DNA of 53,539 nucleotides, from IMG/VR virus record IMGVR_UViG_3300033143_002559, positions 1-53,539 of that record; one strand, given 5' to 3'. A model generated the notes under the pieces. It saw nothing but the letters and a program-made list of their open reading frames with translations. It made no database searches and had not been told where the DNA came from. The stretch's first letter is position 1, and every line of letters starts with the position of its first letter. Positions 33,600 to 42,093 of the stretch are shown in pieces. A program made the translations under genes and the position numbers. This DNA comes from a virus.

Positions 33600-34577
33600 T
33601 TAGGAGCCCGGACGCCCCACAAAGTCGAGATAGTCGATCACGCCTGTCATCAGCCGCATGTGGTTGAAGACGGAGCGTGTGCGATTGCGACGGCCAAATT
33701 CCCACTTGGCCGAGAGGTTCTTGCGGATACGGAAGACGAGGTTCTGCTTGGCGTTCTTGCCGAGCATGAAGTTATCATCCGTGTCCTCGAGCTCGATGCA
33801 ATAGACAACCTTGATGTTCTTCTTTGCCAACGAGTTAACGTTCTTTGAGGAGACGTACTCCGTGCCGGTTGCGGAACCGCCGGTAGCCACTGTCCCATCG
33901 AACTCATACTGTTGGTTCAGAATCCTGGTGATGTCTCGTGCATGGCTGTCGTGGAGAACGATCGACTCCGGCGTACCGCGTTTCCTCAGTCCATTGTGGG
34001 TGTACTGGTCAATGCGGAGCTTGTCGATCATGTCCCAAATATTCGAGAACGACACTGAGCCGGCGGCCAGCTTGTTGTCGTAGACCTCGCCGGTCCCGTA
34101 CAACGGGTGATCGTCAGCGCAGAGCGCCTTCGAGTCGTACATGACCTGGCCGGTGGCGGCCGAGAACGCACGGTTGAAGACCGAGGCCGCATAGAGGCAC
34201 CGGGCCTGAGAGAAGCTCTGACCCATGCTCGTACCGAGCTTGTTGAGGAACTGCTTCTCGGTGATGTGCCGCATGTCCTCGAGCAGTTTGTCGTCGATAT
34301 CGGAGCCGAGCGCGATTTCCACATCGGATAGCGTCCACTCCCCGATCTCTTTCATTGCCTCGGTCTGGATGTCCTCACCGAACTTGCGCTCGTGAGGCAG
34401 TCCGAAGCCGCTCCAGAGGTAGCCCCGAATTTCCTGGTCGCCGGGGCCGAGTTTTGCCTTGTCTCCGAACACCTGGCCGTAGTCCCAGGTATTAGAGATG
34501 GCTTCGTCAAACATGGGCTTCTCATACTCGATCAGAGAAGTCGTGCGAGTCCACTGGGAGGTTGTCATTACCATCAT
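33600..34577 (-). CDS. Major capsid protein
   Basis: 325 residues, size typical of HK97-fold capsid proteins. Pattern evidence: an N-terminal arm (SLIEYEKPMFDEAISNTWDY), the long helical segment around residues 100-140 (ITEKQFLNKLGTSMGQSFSQ), a P-domain-like stretch with CADDHPLYGTGEVYDNKLAAG and IDKLRIDQYTHNG, then a beta-rich end with NFMLGKNAKQNLVFRIRKN. Gene position (portal, scaffold candidate, decoration candidate, capsid) agrees. Starts at 34577 or the next Met (34574), both behind GGGAGG. Directly followed by a strong terminator, consistent with the highest-abundance virion protein. Confidence 0.8.
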   Translation of the reverse strand: MMVMTTSQWTRTTSLIEYEKPMFDEAISNTWDYGQVFGDKAKLGPGDQEIRGYLWSGFGLPHERKFGEDIQTEAMKEIGEWTLSDVEIALGSDIDDKLLEDMRHITEKQFLNKLGTSMGQSFSQARCLYAASVFNRAFSAATGQVMYDSKALCADDHPLYGTGEVYDNKLAAGSVSFSNIWDMIDKLRIDQYTHNGLRKRGTPESIVLHDSHARDITRILNQQYEFDGTVATGGSATGTEYVSSKNVNSLAKKNIKVVYCIELEDTDDNFMLGKNAKQNLVFRIRKNLSAKWEFGRRNRTRSVFNHMRLMTGVIDYLDFVGRPGS

Positions 34578-34585
34578 TTACCTCC

Positions 34586-35077
34586 CTAAATTCCGACGTG
34601 CTGTGATAGCACGGTGTCAACGAGGCGGAAAAGTCCGCGGTAGACGGTATCCCCGGCTATTTCCTCTTTCAAGGTGCCCTGGGGTGCGATGAAGATGAGG
34701 GCGTCCGCGATGCCGGTAACGGCAGATTTATCGAAATCCGCGTACCACTCGCCCGCGACCGCAACGAGACCGTACTTGGTTCCTGGGATGAATGTTGAGG
34801 CGTCGGTAACAACCGCGCCACTCACATCCCATGTATCGAGTTGGATAATATCGCCGGGAAACAGCGGGGTAGCAACAGCGTCTTCGCCTGTCGTGCCCGA
34901 TGCGTCGGCCTGTGCCAGTCCTAAGAGTACGGAGTCTGCGTTATCCAGAATCCGCATCTCGCCAGAAGCGTCGAGGGCGAGAAAATCACCGGCTTCCCAC
35001 GATTGGGAAGCGTCTTCGAGCCCGTGATAGGACTGACGGCGCCAGGTTGAAACAATAACCGGCTTTACTGCCGCCAT
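34586..35077 (-). CDS. Candidate head decoration protein, 163 aa
   Basis: Beta-rich, Ala/Gly/Thr/Asp-rich protein immediately upstream of the capsid gene. The motif AGDFLALDASGEMRILDNAD followed by VLLGLAQADASGT resembles decoration or head-stabilising proteins of the capsid-decoration type, which plug threefold sites. Strong AGGAGG before the ATG. Assigned by pattern and position. Confidence 0.6.
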   Translation of the reverse strand: MAAVKPVIVSTWRRQSYHGLEDASQSWEAGDFLALDASGEMRILDNADSVLLGLAQADASGTTGEDAVATPLFPGDIIQLDTWDVSGAVVTDASTFIPGTKYGLVAVAGEWYADFDKSAVTGIADALIFIAPQGTLKEEIAGDTVYRGLFRLVDTVLSQHVGI

Positions 35078-35095
35078 TGGGAGCCTCCTAGTTTT

Positions 35096-35749
35096 TTATT
35101 CGACCGCGCTCCCTTCTGAATTTTGACTTTTGCCCTCAATCGGATTCAACGGCAGCTTTCTGAAGGTCTCAGTGACCTCAAGAGGACCTGTGGCTTCGCC
35201 GGCAACGGAATTCGGTTGCCTGTGCTTCATTGCGTGCTCAAGTCTCTTATCCTTTGCTGCTTGTTGCCTCTTGGCAAGCTCCGTTGTTTTCACACAAACT
35301 ATGTGTCGTTCAACCGTTCCCCTTCCATACCATGCTACAGCACCCTCGTAGTTTTTCAGGCCAGCTTCGTGCTGGAGCTGCGAGCTCCACGTATCACCGA
35401 GCATGTGGACCTGGAGGACCTTGTAGCCTTTCGCCCCCTGCGAGCGCGGGTCTTTCTCGAGGAAGAACCCCACCTCCCAGGTACGCGGGTCGTCTGGATC
35501 GCCGCCGTAGTTTTTGTTCAAGAACGTCTGGATGATCCCCTCGAGGCGGGTTGTTTCGACGCTGGTGGAGGCGTACTCCGCATTGAACTTGTCGAACTCG
35601 TAGGGGTCAAGAACCCCCTGGTTCCGGTCCGCGCTGGCGCCTGGATCGATTTTCTGGTCCTTGAGTGCCTGCGGGATGGAGGTTTTCTTCTGATCTCGGA
35701 TCTTTTGCAGGGCGTCCTTTTGGGTGCCCGTGGTGGTTTCTTTAGCCAT
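35096..35749 (-). CDS. Unknown virion-morphogenesis protein, 217 aa
   Basis: Charged N-terminus rich in Lys/Gln (KDALQKIRDQKKTSIPQALK), a central beta portion (WEVGFFLEKDPRSQGAKGYK) and a disordered C-terminal tail. No recognised fold. It sits between the scaffold and decoration candidates, so it may be a scaffold partner or capsid accessory. GGGGGAG precedes the ATG. Confidence 0.55.
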   Translation of the reverse strand: MAKETTTGTQKDALQKIRDQKKTSIPQALKDQKIDPGASADRNQGVLDPYEFDKFNAEYASTSVETTRLEGIIQTFLNKNYGGDPDDPRTWEVGFFLEKDPRSQGAKGYKVLQVHMLGDTWSSQLQHEAGLKNYEGAVAWYGRGTVERHIVCVKTTELAKRQQAAKDKRLEHAMKHRQPNSVAGEATGPLEVTETFRKLPLNPIEGKSQNSEGSAVE

Positions 35750-35750
35750 G

Positions 35751-36692
35751 TCACTCCCCCCTTAGTGCTTGGGCGGCCTTGAGTTGCTCTGGAGTGTACG
35801 TCACGCCGTCAGCCTTGGCCGCTGCAAGCGCGTCACGGTCCTCCTGGCCCAATCCATCGGTTGCGGGAGGGGACGCGGCCTGGGGCCCCTGTGGAGACGC
35901 TCCAGGGCGCATTGTAGGTGCAGAGATTTCGACCTCCCCTTTCGCCATGTGCAGGACCCTGGCGAGGAATTTCTGGTTATTGACGATGTCATCGAGTCTC
36001 GCGGTGTCGCCTTCTCGGTCGGCAACCTCCATCGCTCGAGTGACACACGCATTGATGGTGTCCTCGACGTGGCGCTGGATCTCGGGGCTGTTGCGGAACT
36101 CCTCATCCCGGTTAAGGATGCTGTCTTTCGCGTAGAAGCCGTCCACGGCGGCCTCACACGCCTTCGCGGAGTGCTGGACCTGGGCGGAGATGCGGGCGTA
36201 CTCCGCGTCGTTGGCCGCTTGACCGCGGCGGCTTTGCTCCTCGATGGTTTTATGGAGCGGCGCGGTCTCGTTGTAGATCTTCCAGTCGTAGTGGGCTTGG
36301 AGCTTCTGAGCGGCCTTGCCTGGCTCCAGCTCCCACTCTTCCTGGGTCGGAAGATCGACCTTGGGCGGTGCGGCCGGGGCCGTTGGTGGGGCCGCTGCCG
36401 GATAGCCGTCATTCGGCGGCCCTGGCGGGTGATGTGTTACCGGCGGAGGCTGCTGGAACGTCCCCTTGATGCTATCCGGCATGGCAATAGGTTCATGCTC
36501 AACCGGAGCGACGGCGGGGTCCGAAGGGGGCGGCGTGGTCGCATCGCCAGTCGGCACCGGCTCATCTGGCGGAGTGACTGGTTCCACCGCCGGGGTTGGG
36601 GTAGGGCTGGCGGGTGCGGGAGCTGAGTCGCCGCCACCCCCTCCGGGCTCCGCCTCGAACTGATACGCTGTTTTAAGCCACTTAAAATCCAT
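35751..36692 (-). CDS. Candidate scaffolding protein, 313 aa
   Basis: Residues 15-115 are a Pro/Ala/Thr-rich disordered region (runs of PTPTPAVEP type, PPPVTHHPPGPP). Residues 115-245 are strongly helical, and the C-terminus ends with a short helix after another Pro/Ala-rich stretch (DGVTYTPEQLKAAQALRGE). A low-complexity and helical protein between portal and capsid genes is typical of phage scaffolds that guide procapsid assembly and leave before packaging. No protease motif seen. Confidence 0.65.
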   Translation of the reverse strand: MDFKWLKTAYQFEAEPGGGGGDSAPAPASPTPTPAVEPVTPPDEPVPTGDATTPPPSDPAVAPVEHEPIAMPDSIKGTFQQPPPVTHHPPGPPNDGYPAAAPPTAPAAPPKVDLPTQEEWELEPGKAAQKLQAHYDWKIYNETAPLHKTIEEQSRRGQAANDAEYARISAQVQHSAKACEAAVDGFYAKDSILNRDEEFRNSPEIQRHVEDTINACVTRAMEVADREGDTARLDDIVNNQKFLARVLHMAKGEVEISAPTMRPGASPQGPQAASPPATDGLGQEDRDALAAAKADGVTYTPEQLKAAQALRGE

Positions 36693-36695
36693 GAG

Positions 36696-36968
36696 TTACT
36701 CCTCCTTCTCTACTTTCGGCGGCTTTTCGAGAGCCATTGCGAGATAACCATCCTGGGTTCTACCCTGTGCGGCGAGGGTTGCAAGCTCTGCGGGATTTCT
36801 CCCTAGCTGGAGCATTGCATCCTGGGTGGCATATTTATCGGCTGCGAACATATCTATCATCGCTCCCCATTCAGGCTGACGCTTGAGGTGGTTGATCTCC
36901 GTCTGGTTCCATTCCGGCAGGTGGGACGTCGGAGACCTGTCCTCCAATGTCCACGAGTTGTGATTCAT
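36696..36968 (-). CDS. Small portal-adjacent protein, 90 aa
   Basis: Start chosen at MNHNSWTLEDR (36968), inside the end of the portal gene (98-base overlap), since the residues WNQTEINHLKRQPEWGAMID are protein-like and the upstream part of the frame is Ser/Arg shadow. The C-terminal half is helical (MLQLGRNPAELATLAAQGRT). Small helical proteins of the form LT-x-E-x-x-x-L-x-x-x-P-x-W ending in a QGR helix are frequent next to portal genes in podovirus-like genomes. A later start (36860, 54 aa) would avoid the overlap. Role unknown. Confidence 0.6.
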   Translation of the reverse strand: MNHNSWTLEDRSPTSHLPEWNQTEINHLKRQPEWGAMIDMFAADKYATQDAMLQLGRNPAELATLAAQGRTQDGYLAMALEKPPKVEKEE

Positions 36969-38847
36969 CGTCGATGACTCTTGCTTGGAGCTGTTGGATG
37001 ATGTTCGTGAGTTGGGCGATGGTTTGCGCCATAGCCTCGCCAGCCATTTTGGAACCCTCGATGTCGAGCTCATTCTTAACCTCCTGCATATCGAACTCCG
37101 CTAGGAATTCGTTGAGGACGAGATCATACACATCAAGGAAGTTTCCGGCGAGGGCAGCAAGTGGCCCGCCCTCAACAGCCACCGATCCCATCTCCGCCGC
37201 ACCGTTGAAGATTTCCGGTAGCTTGTCGACCATTGCCAGGATCTCTTGTTTCTTGATCGCCTTGGACATGGTTTGCGAGTTGACCTTGGTCTCGATGATG
37301 ATTTGGTCTTTCCAGTATCCCGGCGGGAACTCGATGGTCATGGCCTTCATCATCTCGCCAAGCTCCTCGTCCTGGGCGTCGATGAAGATTTGCATGGACT
37401 GGGGATTGAACTGGCGGTAGCGCGAGTATTGCATCTGGACGATGCGGGCGAGGAACTCCCGGTAGCGGGTCATCATCTCGAACAGGGGTTGCATGGCCCG
37501 CTCGAGGATGGCGCTGGTTCCGGTCGCGGTCGGCCGTTCCGCGAGCTCCTGGCCGAAGAAGGCCGGCGGGATAGAGGCGGCATCGTGCATGTGCTTGACG
37601 ATGCGCTCGAGCAGGTTGAGGAGGAAGCCAACATCGCCGGAGGCCAGGCGGACCTCCATGATCCCTTTGCGGAGATCGTCGATCATCGCATCCTCAACTT
37701 CGGCCAGGCCGGGGCCGAGTTCCCCGTTATCGAGGAAGTTGGAGAGTTTGAGGCGCTTGAGGGCGATGAGGAGCGGGTTGATCGCTCGCACGCCAGCGTC
37801 GAGGAGGATGTTCATAATCGCCACGTATGCGCGGTGGAGCTGATCCAGCACGGAGCAGAGCGATTTGCCGTCCATTGAGGCGAGGGTTGGGTGCCAGGCG
37901 AAGGTTGAGTACGGGCGGGGGAAGTCCTGGTAGAAGGGGCCATGCGCTGCCAGCCACGTTTTCTGTTTCAGGTCGAGGATGATGACGACCTCTTCGCCGT
38001 CGTAGACGGTGTAGGTCTCCATGAGGGAGACCTCCGAGAGTTCGGTCTTGTTCGCCTTGGGCTCAATCCCGTGGGCAGCATGGATCTCTTCCTTGGCGAG
38101 TTCGGCATCGGCATCCTCGCGGGCCTCACCGATCGACATAGGATCCAGGTCTTTGCGGTAGTAGTCCTTGTCCTGTTCGATCTTGATTTTCCCCGGCGTA
38201 CTCTCGAACCGCTCACAGAACCACCTTGCCTCATCGACCGATGCGGAGGGGATGGGGTGATAGATCCGGCGGGTATCGACAACGTAGGGGAAGCACCCCT
38301 CGTCCTCGATAATGGTTTTGGTTTGTTCAACGTCCTCGCCCATCTCATCGACATCCCAGTACCGGATTTTTCGCTCACGGAAGGACCAGGCGGTTTTGAC
38401 GACGGACTTGGTGAAGATTTGGGCGCCGCGGATCGAGTCGTTAACGACGGCCTCGTATTTCGAGCGATCGGCCATCCAGTCGATGAGGACATCGTGCGCG
38501 GAGGCCATTTCGGTAAATCCAGGCCGGCCCTTGCCGACGAAGATTTGATCCTGGGCGAACACTGGGTTGGAGATGTTCGACCCGGCGTGCCTGCAAATCT
38601 CGAACGTGATGGTGAAATCGAGTTGCGCGTCTTTGTCGCCGCGGGCCTTGGGATCTCCGGTGGCCCAGTAGTTTTCCTCGCAGGACGTCCATTCCGGCTC
38701 GAGGGTGTCCTTGCGGTTCTCCACCACCTCGTCGATCTCGTCACAGAGGGCGACAACGAAGGCATCGAACGCCTCATCTTCTCCGAGCTTCTTGACTAAG
38801 TGGGTTATTTCGTAGGTTTGCGGGGGTTTCCGTGTGGCTTGAGTCAT
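36871..38847 (-). CDS. Portal protein, 658 aa
   Basis: Dodecameric channel for DNA entry and exit at one capsid vertex. Length and layout fit P22-type portals: N-terminal helices, a wing domain (WAPFY-like FRERKIRYWDVDEMGEDVEQ and EDEGCFPYVVDTRRIYHP), stem and crown with long helices (LHRAYVAIMNILLDAGVRAI; ATGTSAILERAMQPLFEMMT), and a coiled-coil barrel (MAQTIAQLTNIIQQLQARV) at the C-terminus. It lies directly downstream of the large terminase with ATGA-like overlap, the canonical order. The barrel-like C-terminal coiled coil suggests regulated DNA ejection as in P22. Confidence 0.88.
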   Translation of the reverse strand: MTQATRKPPQTYEITHLVKKLGEDEAFDAFVVALCDEIDEVVENRKDTLEPEWTSCEENYWATGDPKARGDKDAQLDFTITFEICRHAGSNISNPVFAQDQIFVGKGRPGFTEMASAHDVLIDWMADRSKYEAVVNDSIRGAQIFTKSVVKTAWSFRERKIRYWDVDEMGEDVEQTKTIIEDEGCFPYVVDTRRIYHPIPSASVDEARWFCERFESTPGKIKIEQDKDYYRKDLDPMSIGEAREDADAELAKEEIHAAHGIEPKANKTELSEVSLMETYTVYDGEEVVIILDLKQKTWLAAHGPFYQDFPRPYSTFAWHPTLASMDGKSLCSVLDQLHRAYVAIMNILLDAGVRAINPLLIALKRLKLSNFLDNGELGPGLAEVEDAMIDDLRKGIMEVRLASGDVGFLLNLLERIVKHMHDAASIPPAFFGQELAERPTATGTSAILERAMQPLFEMMTRYREFLARIVQMQYSRYRQFNPQSMQIFIDAQDEELGEMMKAMTIEFPPGYWKDQIIIETKVNSQTMSKAIKKQEILAMVDKLPEIFNGAAEMGSVAVEGGPLAALAGNFLDVYDLVLNEFLAEFDMQEVKNELDIEGSKMAGEAMAQTIAQLTNIIQQLQARVIDDESQLVDIGGQVSDVPPAGMEPDGDQPPQASA

Positions 38848-40517
38848 CGTCTACCCCCACCTCTCACCAGTCCATAACGGACGGGCATCGGATGAACATT
38901 GGTTCCGTATTCGTCATCGCTCTCATCTCGAATATGGGTCGTGGAGTAGCGTTTGTCATCCTCTGCGTAGATCCACCAGTCAACGTGCATTGGCATGGTG
39001 TCCGCCAGCGCAGGGCTGTCTCCCATGATTGTTCCATCTGGTGCGATGTTGAGGTTGACCAGATGGGATACAACTTCTTCATGATCAGGGTATAGCACAA
39101 AAACCTGATGATCCGCAACGTAGGGATGGAATCTGTCGAGCAAGCGCCTGCCCTTGCTCTGCCCTCCTGGGGTAAACGGTTCGATTTTGATGTAGATGCT
39201 CCGCTTGACCATTTCCTGCTTCAGCCAGGCGCCAACCCACACTTGCATGGCGCCGGCCTCGGGGATGAGCAAGCGGGCATCCCACTTGATCCCCATGTCG
39301 AGGAGGGCGGTGATTTGCGCCATCGGGTTTGGGTGTTCCTCGCGCCAGTAGTCGAGCAGGCACCCGAAGCGCATTGACGGCAGCCACCAGAACGCGGTGA
39401 TACCGGAATCGTTGGAGTCTTTATTGAGTCCGCCGGTCGGATCCATCGCCACGGTAACGAAGCCGAGCGATGCTGGGTAAGCCACGCCGTCGATGTAGAT
39501 GGCTTGCAGTTTGCCGTTAGAGTCATGTGATCTGGTGTAGGGCAGGAAGTCCTCACGCCGGAAGCGCCGGATCCCCTCGTCGAGAAGGACGTTGAGCATC
39601 TGGTGAGCGAACTTGTAGGATCCCATTTGCCGGAGGGTTTTCTTGAGTCCCTCCATTGTTCGCCGCTCGGGGAAGATGGGTTGCCCCTCCTGCCACACGA
39701 GCTCGCGGTTGGGCTCCAGCACGCTCTCGTTGATGTACTCCTCGTTATCGGTTGGGAGTTTCAGGCCGAGGGAATCGAGGAAGTTATACCACTGGTCGTT
39801 GCAGTAGCATCCGAGAACCATCTTGCAGTAGTCGGGGCTCTTGAGGAGCTGTTCATAGTAGCCCTTCTCGCCGCCGGGCCAGAGGGTGCCGATGATGAGG
39901 AGGATGGAGTTTTCATCCTCGAACAGCGGGTCCAGGGTCTCAAGGAACTCGACGGCGCCGACCATCTCCGCGGCTGAGTTGGCGGCTTTGTTGTCCACAC
40001 CGTCGTCGACGATGATGATGTCGTAGTGCCCGCCGACGATACCGGACTTGACGCCGGCCAGGGTGACGGATGCCTCGGGGCTCTCGATGGTGCGCGTGAC
40101 GGAGAATTCCGTAGCGGTCCAGACGTTGCGCCTGGCATCCGGTGGTGGGACAAGGCCGGGGAAGTAGAGGCGCATGGCGCGGCCCTGGAGGATGTGTTTG
40201 ATCTTCCGGCCCTTCTTCTTCGCCTCGTCCAAGTTGTGCATACACATCAAGATACGTTTGTTTGGGTCGTTGATTAGGATGTGGACGATGTAGGCGATGT
40301 TGAGGAGCGAGGTCTTGAAGTGACCTCGAGGGACCATGCAGAGGAACCAGCGGTTTCCTTCGTCGAGCCCCTTTTGGAACCACATCGCCATAGCGAAGTG
40401 CAGCACGAGGGAGAGCTTGTGGAATTCGCAGAGATACCAGGCGGTCCAGAAGATGCTTTTCCGACACTTTGCTTGGATTTTCTTGATGTCAATGGGCGCT
40501 TCTTCGGCGCCTGGCAT
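38844..40517 (-). CDS. terL: Terminase large subunit
   Basis: 557-residue packaging ATPase-nuclease. Visible ATPase motifs: Walker A-type VPRGHFKTSL (residues about 63-72), Walker B YDIIIVDDGVD (about 180), and the coupling segment LLIIGTLWPGG (about 219). The nuclease domain starts around VTVAMDPTGGLNKDSNDSGI with the first catalytic Asp. GAGGAG precedes the ATG, which overlaps the small subunit stop (TGATG). It translocates DNA through the portal encoded next and cuts genome ends; end type (headful or cos) cannot be told from sequence, although the circular assembly suggests headful packaging. Confidence 0.93.
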   Translation of the reverse strand: MPGAEEAPIDIKKIQAKCRKSIFWTAWYLCEFHKLSLVLHFAMAMWFQKGLDEGNRWFLCMVPRGHFKTSLLNIAYIVHILINDPNKRILMCMHNLDEAKKKGRKIKHILQGRAMRLYFPGLVPPPDARRNVWTATEFSVTRTIESPEASVTLAGVKSGIVGGHYDIIIVDDGVDNKAANSAAEMVGAVEFLETLDPLFEDENSILLIIGTLWPGGEKGYYEQLLKSPDYCKMVLGCYCNDQWYNFLDSLGLKLPTDNEEYINESVLEPNRELVWQEGQPIFPERRTMEGLKKTLRQMGSYKFAHQMLNVLLDEGIRRFRREDFLPYTRSHDSNGKLQAIYIDGVAYPASLGFVTVAMDPTGGLNKDSNDSGITAFWWLPSMRFGCLLDYWREEHPNPMAQITALLDMGIKWDARLLIPEAGAMQVWVGAWLKQEMVKRSIYIKIEPFTPGGQSKGRRLLDRFHPYVADHQVFVLYPDHEEVVSHLVNLNIAPDGTIMGDSPALADTMPMHVDWWIYAEDDKRYSTTHIRDESDDEYGTNVHPMPVRYGLVRGGGRR

Positions 40518-41161
40518 CAGTTCTCCTCGCCCGGCATCTCGAGTGCGTCACCAAGCATTCGCTGTAGGCGGTCGTCCATTTGCTCGGCCTCTTTGTGGGC
40601 TTTCTTTAAGTCTGCGGGGATGAGCTCACGCATAGCGGACTTCTGTTTGGTTTTCAGGAACAGCCCGGTCCACTCGCGGATCTCTTTGGCGGCCAATTTG
40701 CGGTCGTCCTTGGAGGCCCCATCCTTGCCGGCCTGCCAGTCCTTCCACATTTTGATGGTTTCCGGAGCGGCTTCGATGAGGTGTTCGAGGAGGGTGATTT
40801 TGTGGCGGTAGAAGCGGTGAACGCACTCATCGACGTGCTGTTCGGTCCAGACCTTGTACGCAGCGGGGTTCTTTTCGGCCCATCGACGAGAGAGGCCGGG
40901 GTCGAGGCCGAGGATGCGGTCGATCTGCGTAAACTCCTCACCACCGACCTCATGGAGCAGGGAAACGTATTTCAGGCGGATGTTTTCGATGGCTGTGAGC
41001 TTGTCGGCGCCTACTGCGATGCGCCTTTCCTCGAAGGTGTCTTTGAGGGTTTGGTCGCCGCGGCCGTCCTCCGGGGAGGACACATCGGCGTCACGGCGGG
41101 CTTGCCGTTGAGCGATCCATCGTTTCGCCTTGGCGGTATCGGCGGGCTTTTTGCTCACCAT
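40517..41161 (-). CDS. terS: Candidate terminase small subunit, 214 aa
   Basis: Helical, charged protein located one base-step upstream of terL. It has an HTH-like centre (EVGGEEFTQIDRILGLDPGL) followed by VWTEQHVDECVHRFYRHKIT and a long helical region for oligomerisation, then an acidic C-terminal tail (MLGDALEMPGEEN). Small terminases bind the packaging site and hand DNA to TerL. Assigned by position and helical pattern, not by a firm family match. Ribosome binding site is weak. Confidence 0.65.
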   Translation of the reverse strand: MVSKKPADTAKAKRWIAQRQARRDADVSSPEDGRGDQTLKDTFEERRIAVGADKLTAIENIRLKYVSLLHEVGGEEFTQIDRILGLDPGLSRRWAEKNPAAYKVWTEQHVDECVHRFYRHKITLLEHLIEAAPETIKMWKDWQAGKDGASKDDRKLAAKEIREWTGLFLKTKQKSAMRELIPADLKKAHKEAEQMDDRLQRMLGDALEMPGEEN

Positions 41162-41259
41162 CTTAGGATAACATGGGTTTCAAATGCTGCCGGCGCAACC
41201 CCGTGGTCTGCTAAACCGCGTCTGAGTTTAATTTTTCGTAGTCACACCGACAGCAAAAC

Positions 41260-41343
41260 TGGGGGGACTGCAGGAATCGAACCCACTAGCGAGAGGCCAC
41301 CCCGCCCCAGGTAATCCTGGTTCTCGCAACCATGCGCGCCCCC
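41260..41343 (-). ncRNA. tRNA-like element of 84 nt
   Basis: The minus strand reads a 5' acceptor strand GGGGGCG that can pair with AGTCCCC at the 3' end. A canonical T arm (41270-41286) has a five-pair stem and the loop TTCGATT. The middle is atypical: CCAGG/CCTGG (41316-41320 with 41307-41311) closes a four-base loop, and GCGAGA (41322-41327) pairs with TCTCGC (41289-41294) as an internal long stem. There is no proper D arm or seven-base anticodon loop. It starts six bases after a stop codon. Candidates: degenerate tRNA, a tRNA-mimic RNA, or an attP-like tRNA 3' end; no anticodon is assigned. Confidence 0.55.
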
Positions 41344-41348
41344 ATCAA

Positions 41349-41618
41349 TCATTTCCAGGCGTCTCCGAACGCCTTTTGGGTTGACTCACTGACGATCTCA
41401 GCCATCCTTTGGGTCGTCATCATCTTCTTCGCGTCGTCGTAGTTTTCCGGGTGAACGACGAGGGTTTGTTCGCGCTTCTTGAAATACCGGTGGCGTCTTT
41501 CTCGGGCCTCGAGGTACGGCGCCATCGCCGCGGTCGCGGTTGGGAGCCTTGGTTTCAGCCCCAACGCCGCGGCCAGCGGGGCCGCTCCCAGGAACGCAAA
41601 AAATGATCGGCGGTTCAT
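41349..41618 (-). CDS. Small protein with twin-arginine-type signal, 89 aa
   Basis: Starts MNRRSFFAFLGAAPLAAALG (ATG 41618, GAGG six bases upstream; an earlier in-frame Met is rejected). RRSFF followed by an Ala/Leu-rich stretch looks like a Tat signal that would send the folded protein across the inner membrane. The mature part (residues 30-89) is charged and helical, with YLEARERRHRYFKKREQT. An alternative is a membrane-anchored protein. Small Tat-signal proteins in phage morphogenesis operons are uncommon; function unknown. Confidence 0.6.
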   Translation of the reverse strand: MNRRSFFAFLGAAPLAAALGLKPRLPTATAAMAPYLEARERRHRYFKKREQTLVVHPENYDDAKKMMTTQRMAEIVSESTQKAFGDAWK

Positions 41619-41619
41619 A

Positions 41620-41802
41620 TCAAGCCTCATTCCATTTGACCGTGGCGGTCATTTGCTCATGGGCCTCGAAGACTTGCTCGACCGTCAGGCCTAAAAACGC
41701 CTCTTTCCCGATCATTTTGGCCTCGTGGGTGTCGGGCGCCCGCCCGTGGGTCTCCTCGAATTGCTCGATCGCCTCGCGGATGACGTCCGACAGGTCAGTC
41801 AT
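41620..41802 (-). CDS. Small helical protein, 60 aa
   Basis: Acidic helical protein (MTDLSDVIREAIEQFEETHG, then GLTVEQVFEAHEQMTATVKW). Stop lies two bases before the start of the Tat-signal protein. No motif recognised. Belongs to the run of small genes between the zinc-binding proteins and the terminase. Confidence 0.5.
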   Translation of the reverse strand: MTDLSDVIREAIEQFEETHGRAPDTHEAKMIGKEAFLGLTVEQVFEAHEQMTATVKWNEA

Positions 41803-42073
41803 CAGCAGCTTCCATCGCCTTCCGAATGACGCCGTAGGGGTTGTTGGGCAGGGAGACCGCCTTCATGCCGAGAACTGCCTGGGCCGCTGCCATAGCCAGC
41901 TTCTCGTAGTCGACGGAGGGCGCGATCGGCGGATCCAGGATCCTTTTGGCCGACGCCTTGGAGACAATAAAGGCATTCGCTCCCAGGTCCGCGACCTTCT
42001 TTTTCGAGGTGATGATCTTGTCCGCGCCTGATTCTGATTTCGCCATGTGAATTGGGATCGGGAATTTAGCCAT
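41795..42073 (-). CDS. Hypothetical protein, 92 aa
   Basis: Basic N-terminus (MAKFPIPIHMAKSESGADKI, then ITSKKKVADLGANAFIVSKA) followed by an Ala-rich helix (YEKLAMAAAQAVLGMK). Very strong ribosome binding site (AAAAAAGGAGGCAGAG before ATG). Overlaps the next gene by eight bases. No family recognised. Confidence 0.55.
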   Translation of the reverse strand: MAKFPIPIHMAKSESGADKIITSKKKVADLGANAFIVSKASAKRILDPPIAPSVDYEKLAMAAAQAVLGMKAVSLPNNPYGVIRKAMEAADD

Positions 42074-42093
42074 CTCTGCCTCCTTTTTTGATT

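Noticed and set aside
33811-34331. Plus-strand open frames antisense to the capsid gene
   Set aside because: No ribosome binding site and low-quality composition; the capsid gene explains this DNA.
37942-38799. 285-residue plus-strand open frame antisense to the portal gene
   Set aside because: The portal frame matches a known protein layout; the opposite frame is a GC-driven shadow.
41260-41290. Attachment site (attP) from the tRNA 3' end
   Set aside because: Tempting because T arm and acceptor end are tRNA-like, but no integrase or excisionase partner is seen in the genome. Kept as a possibility in the findings only.
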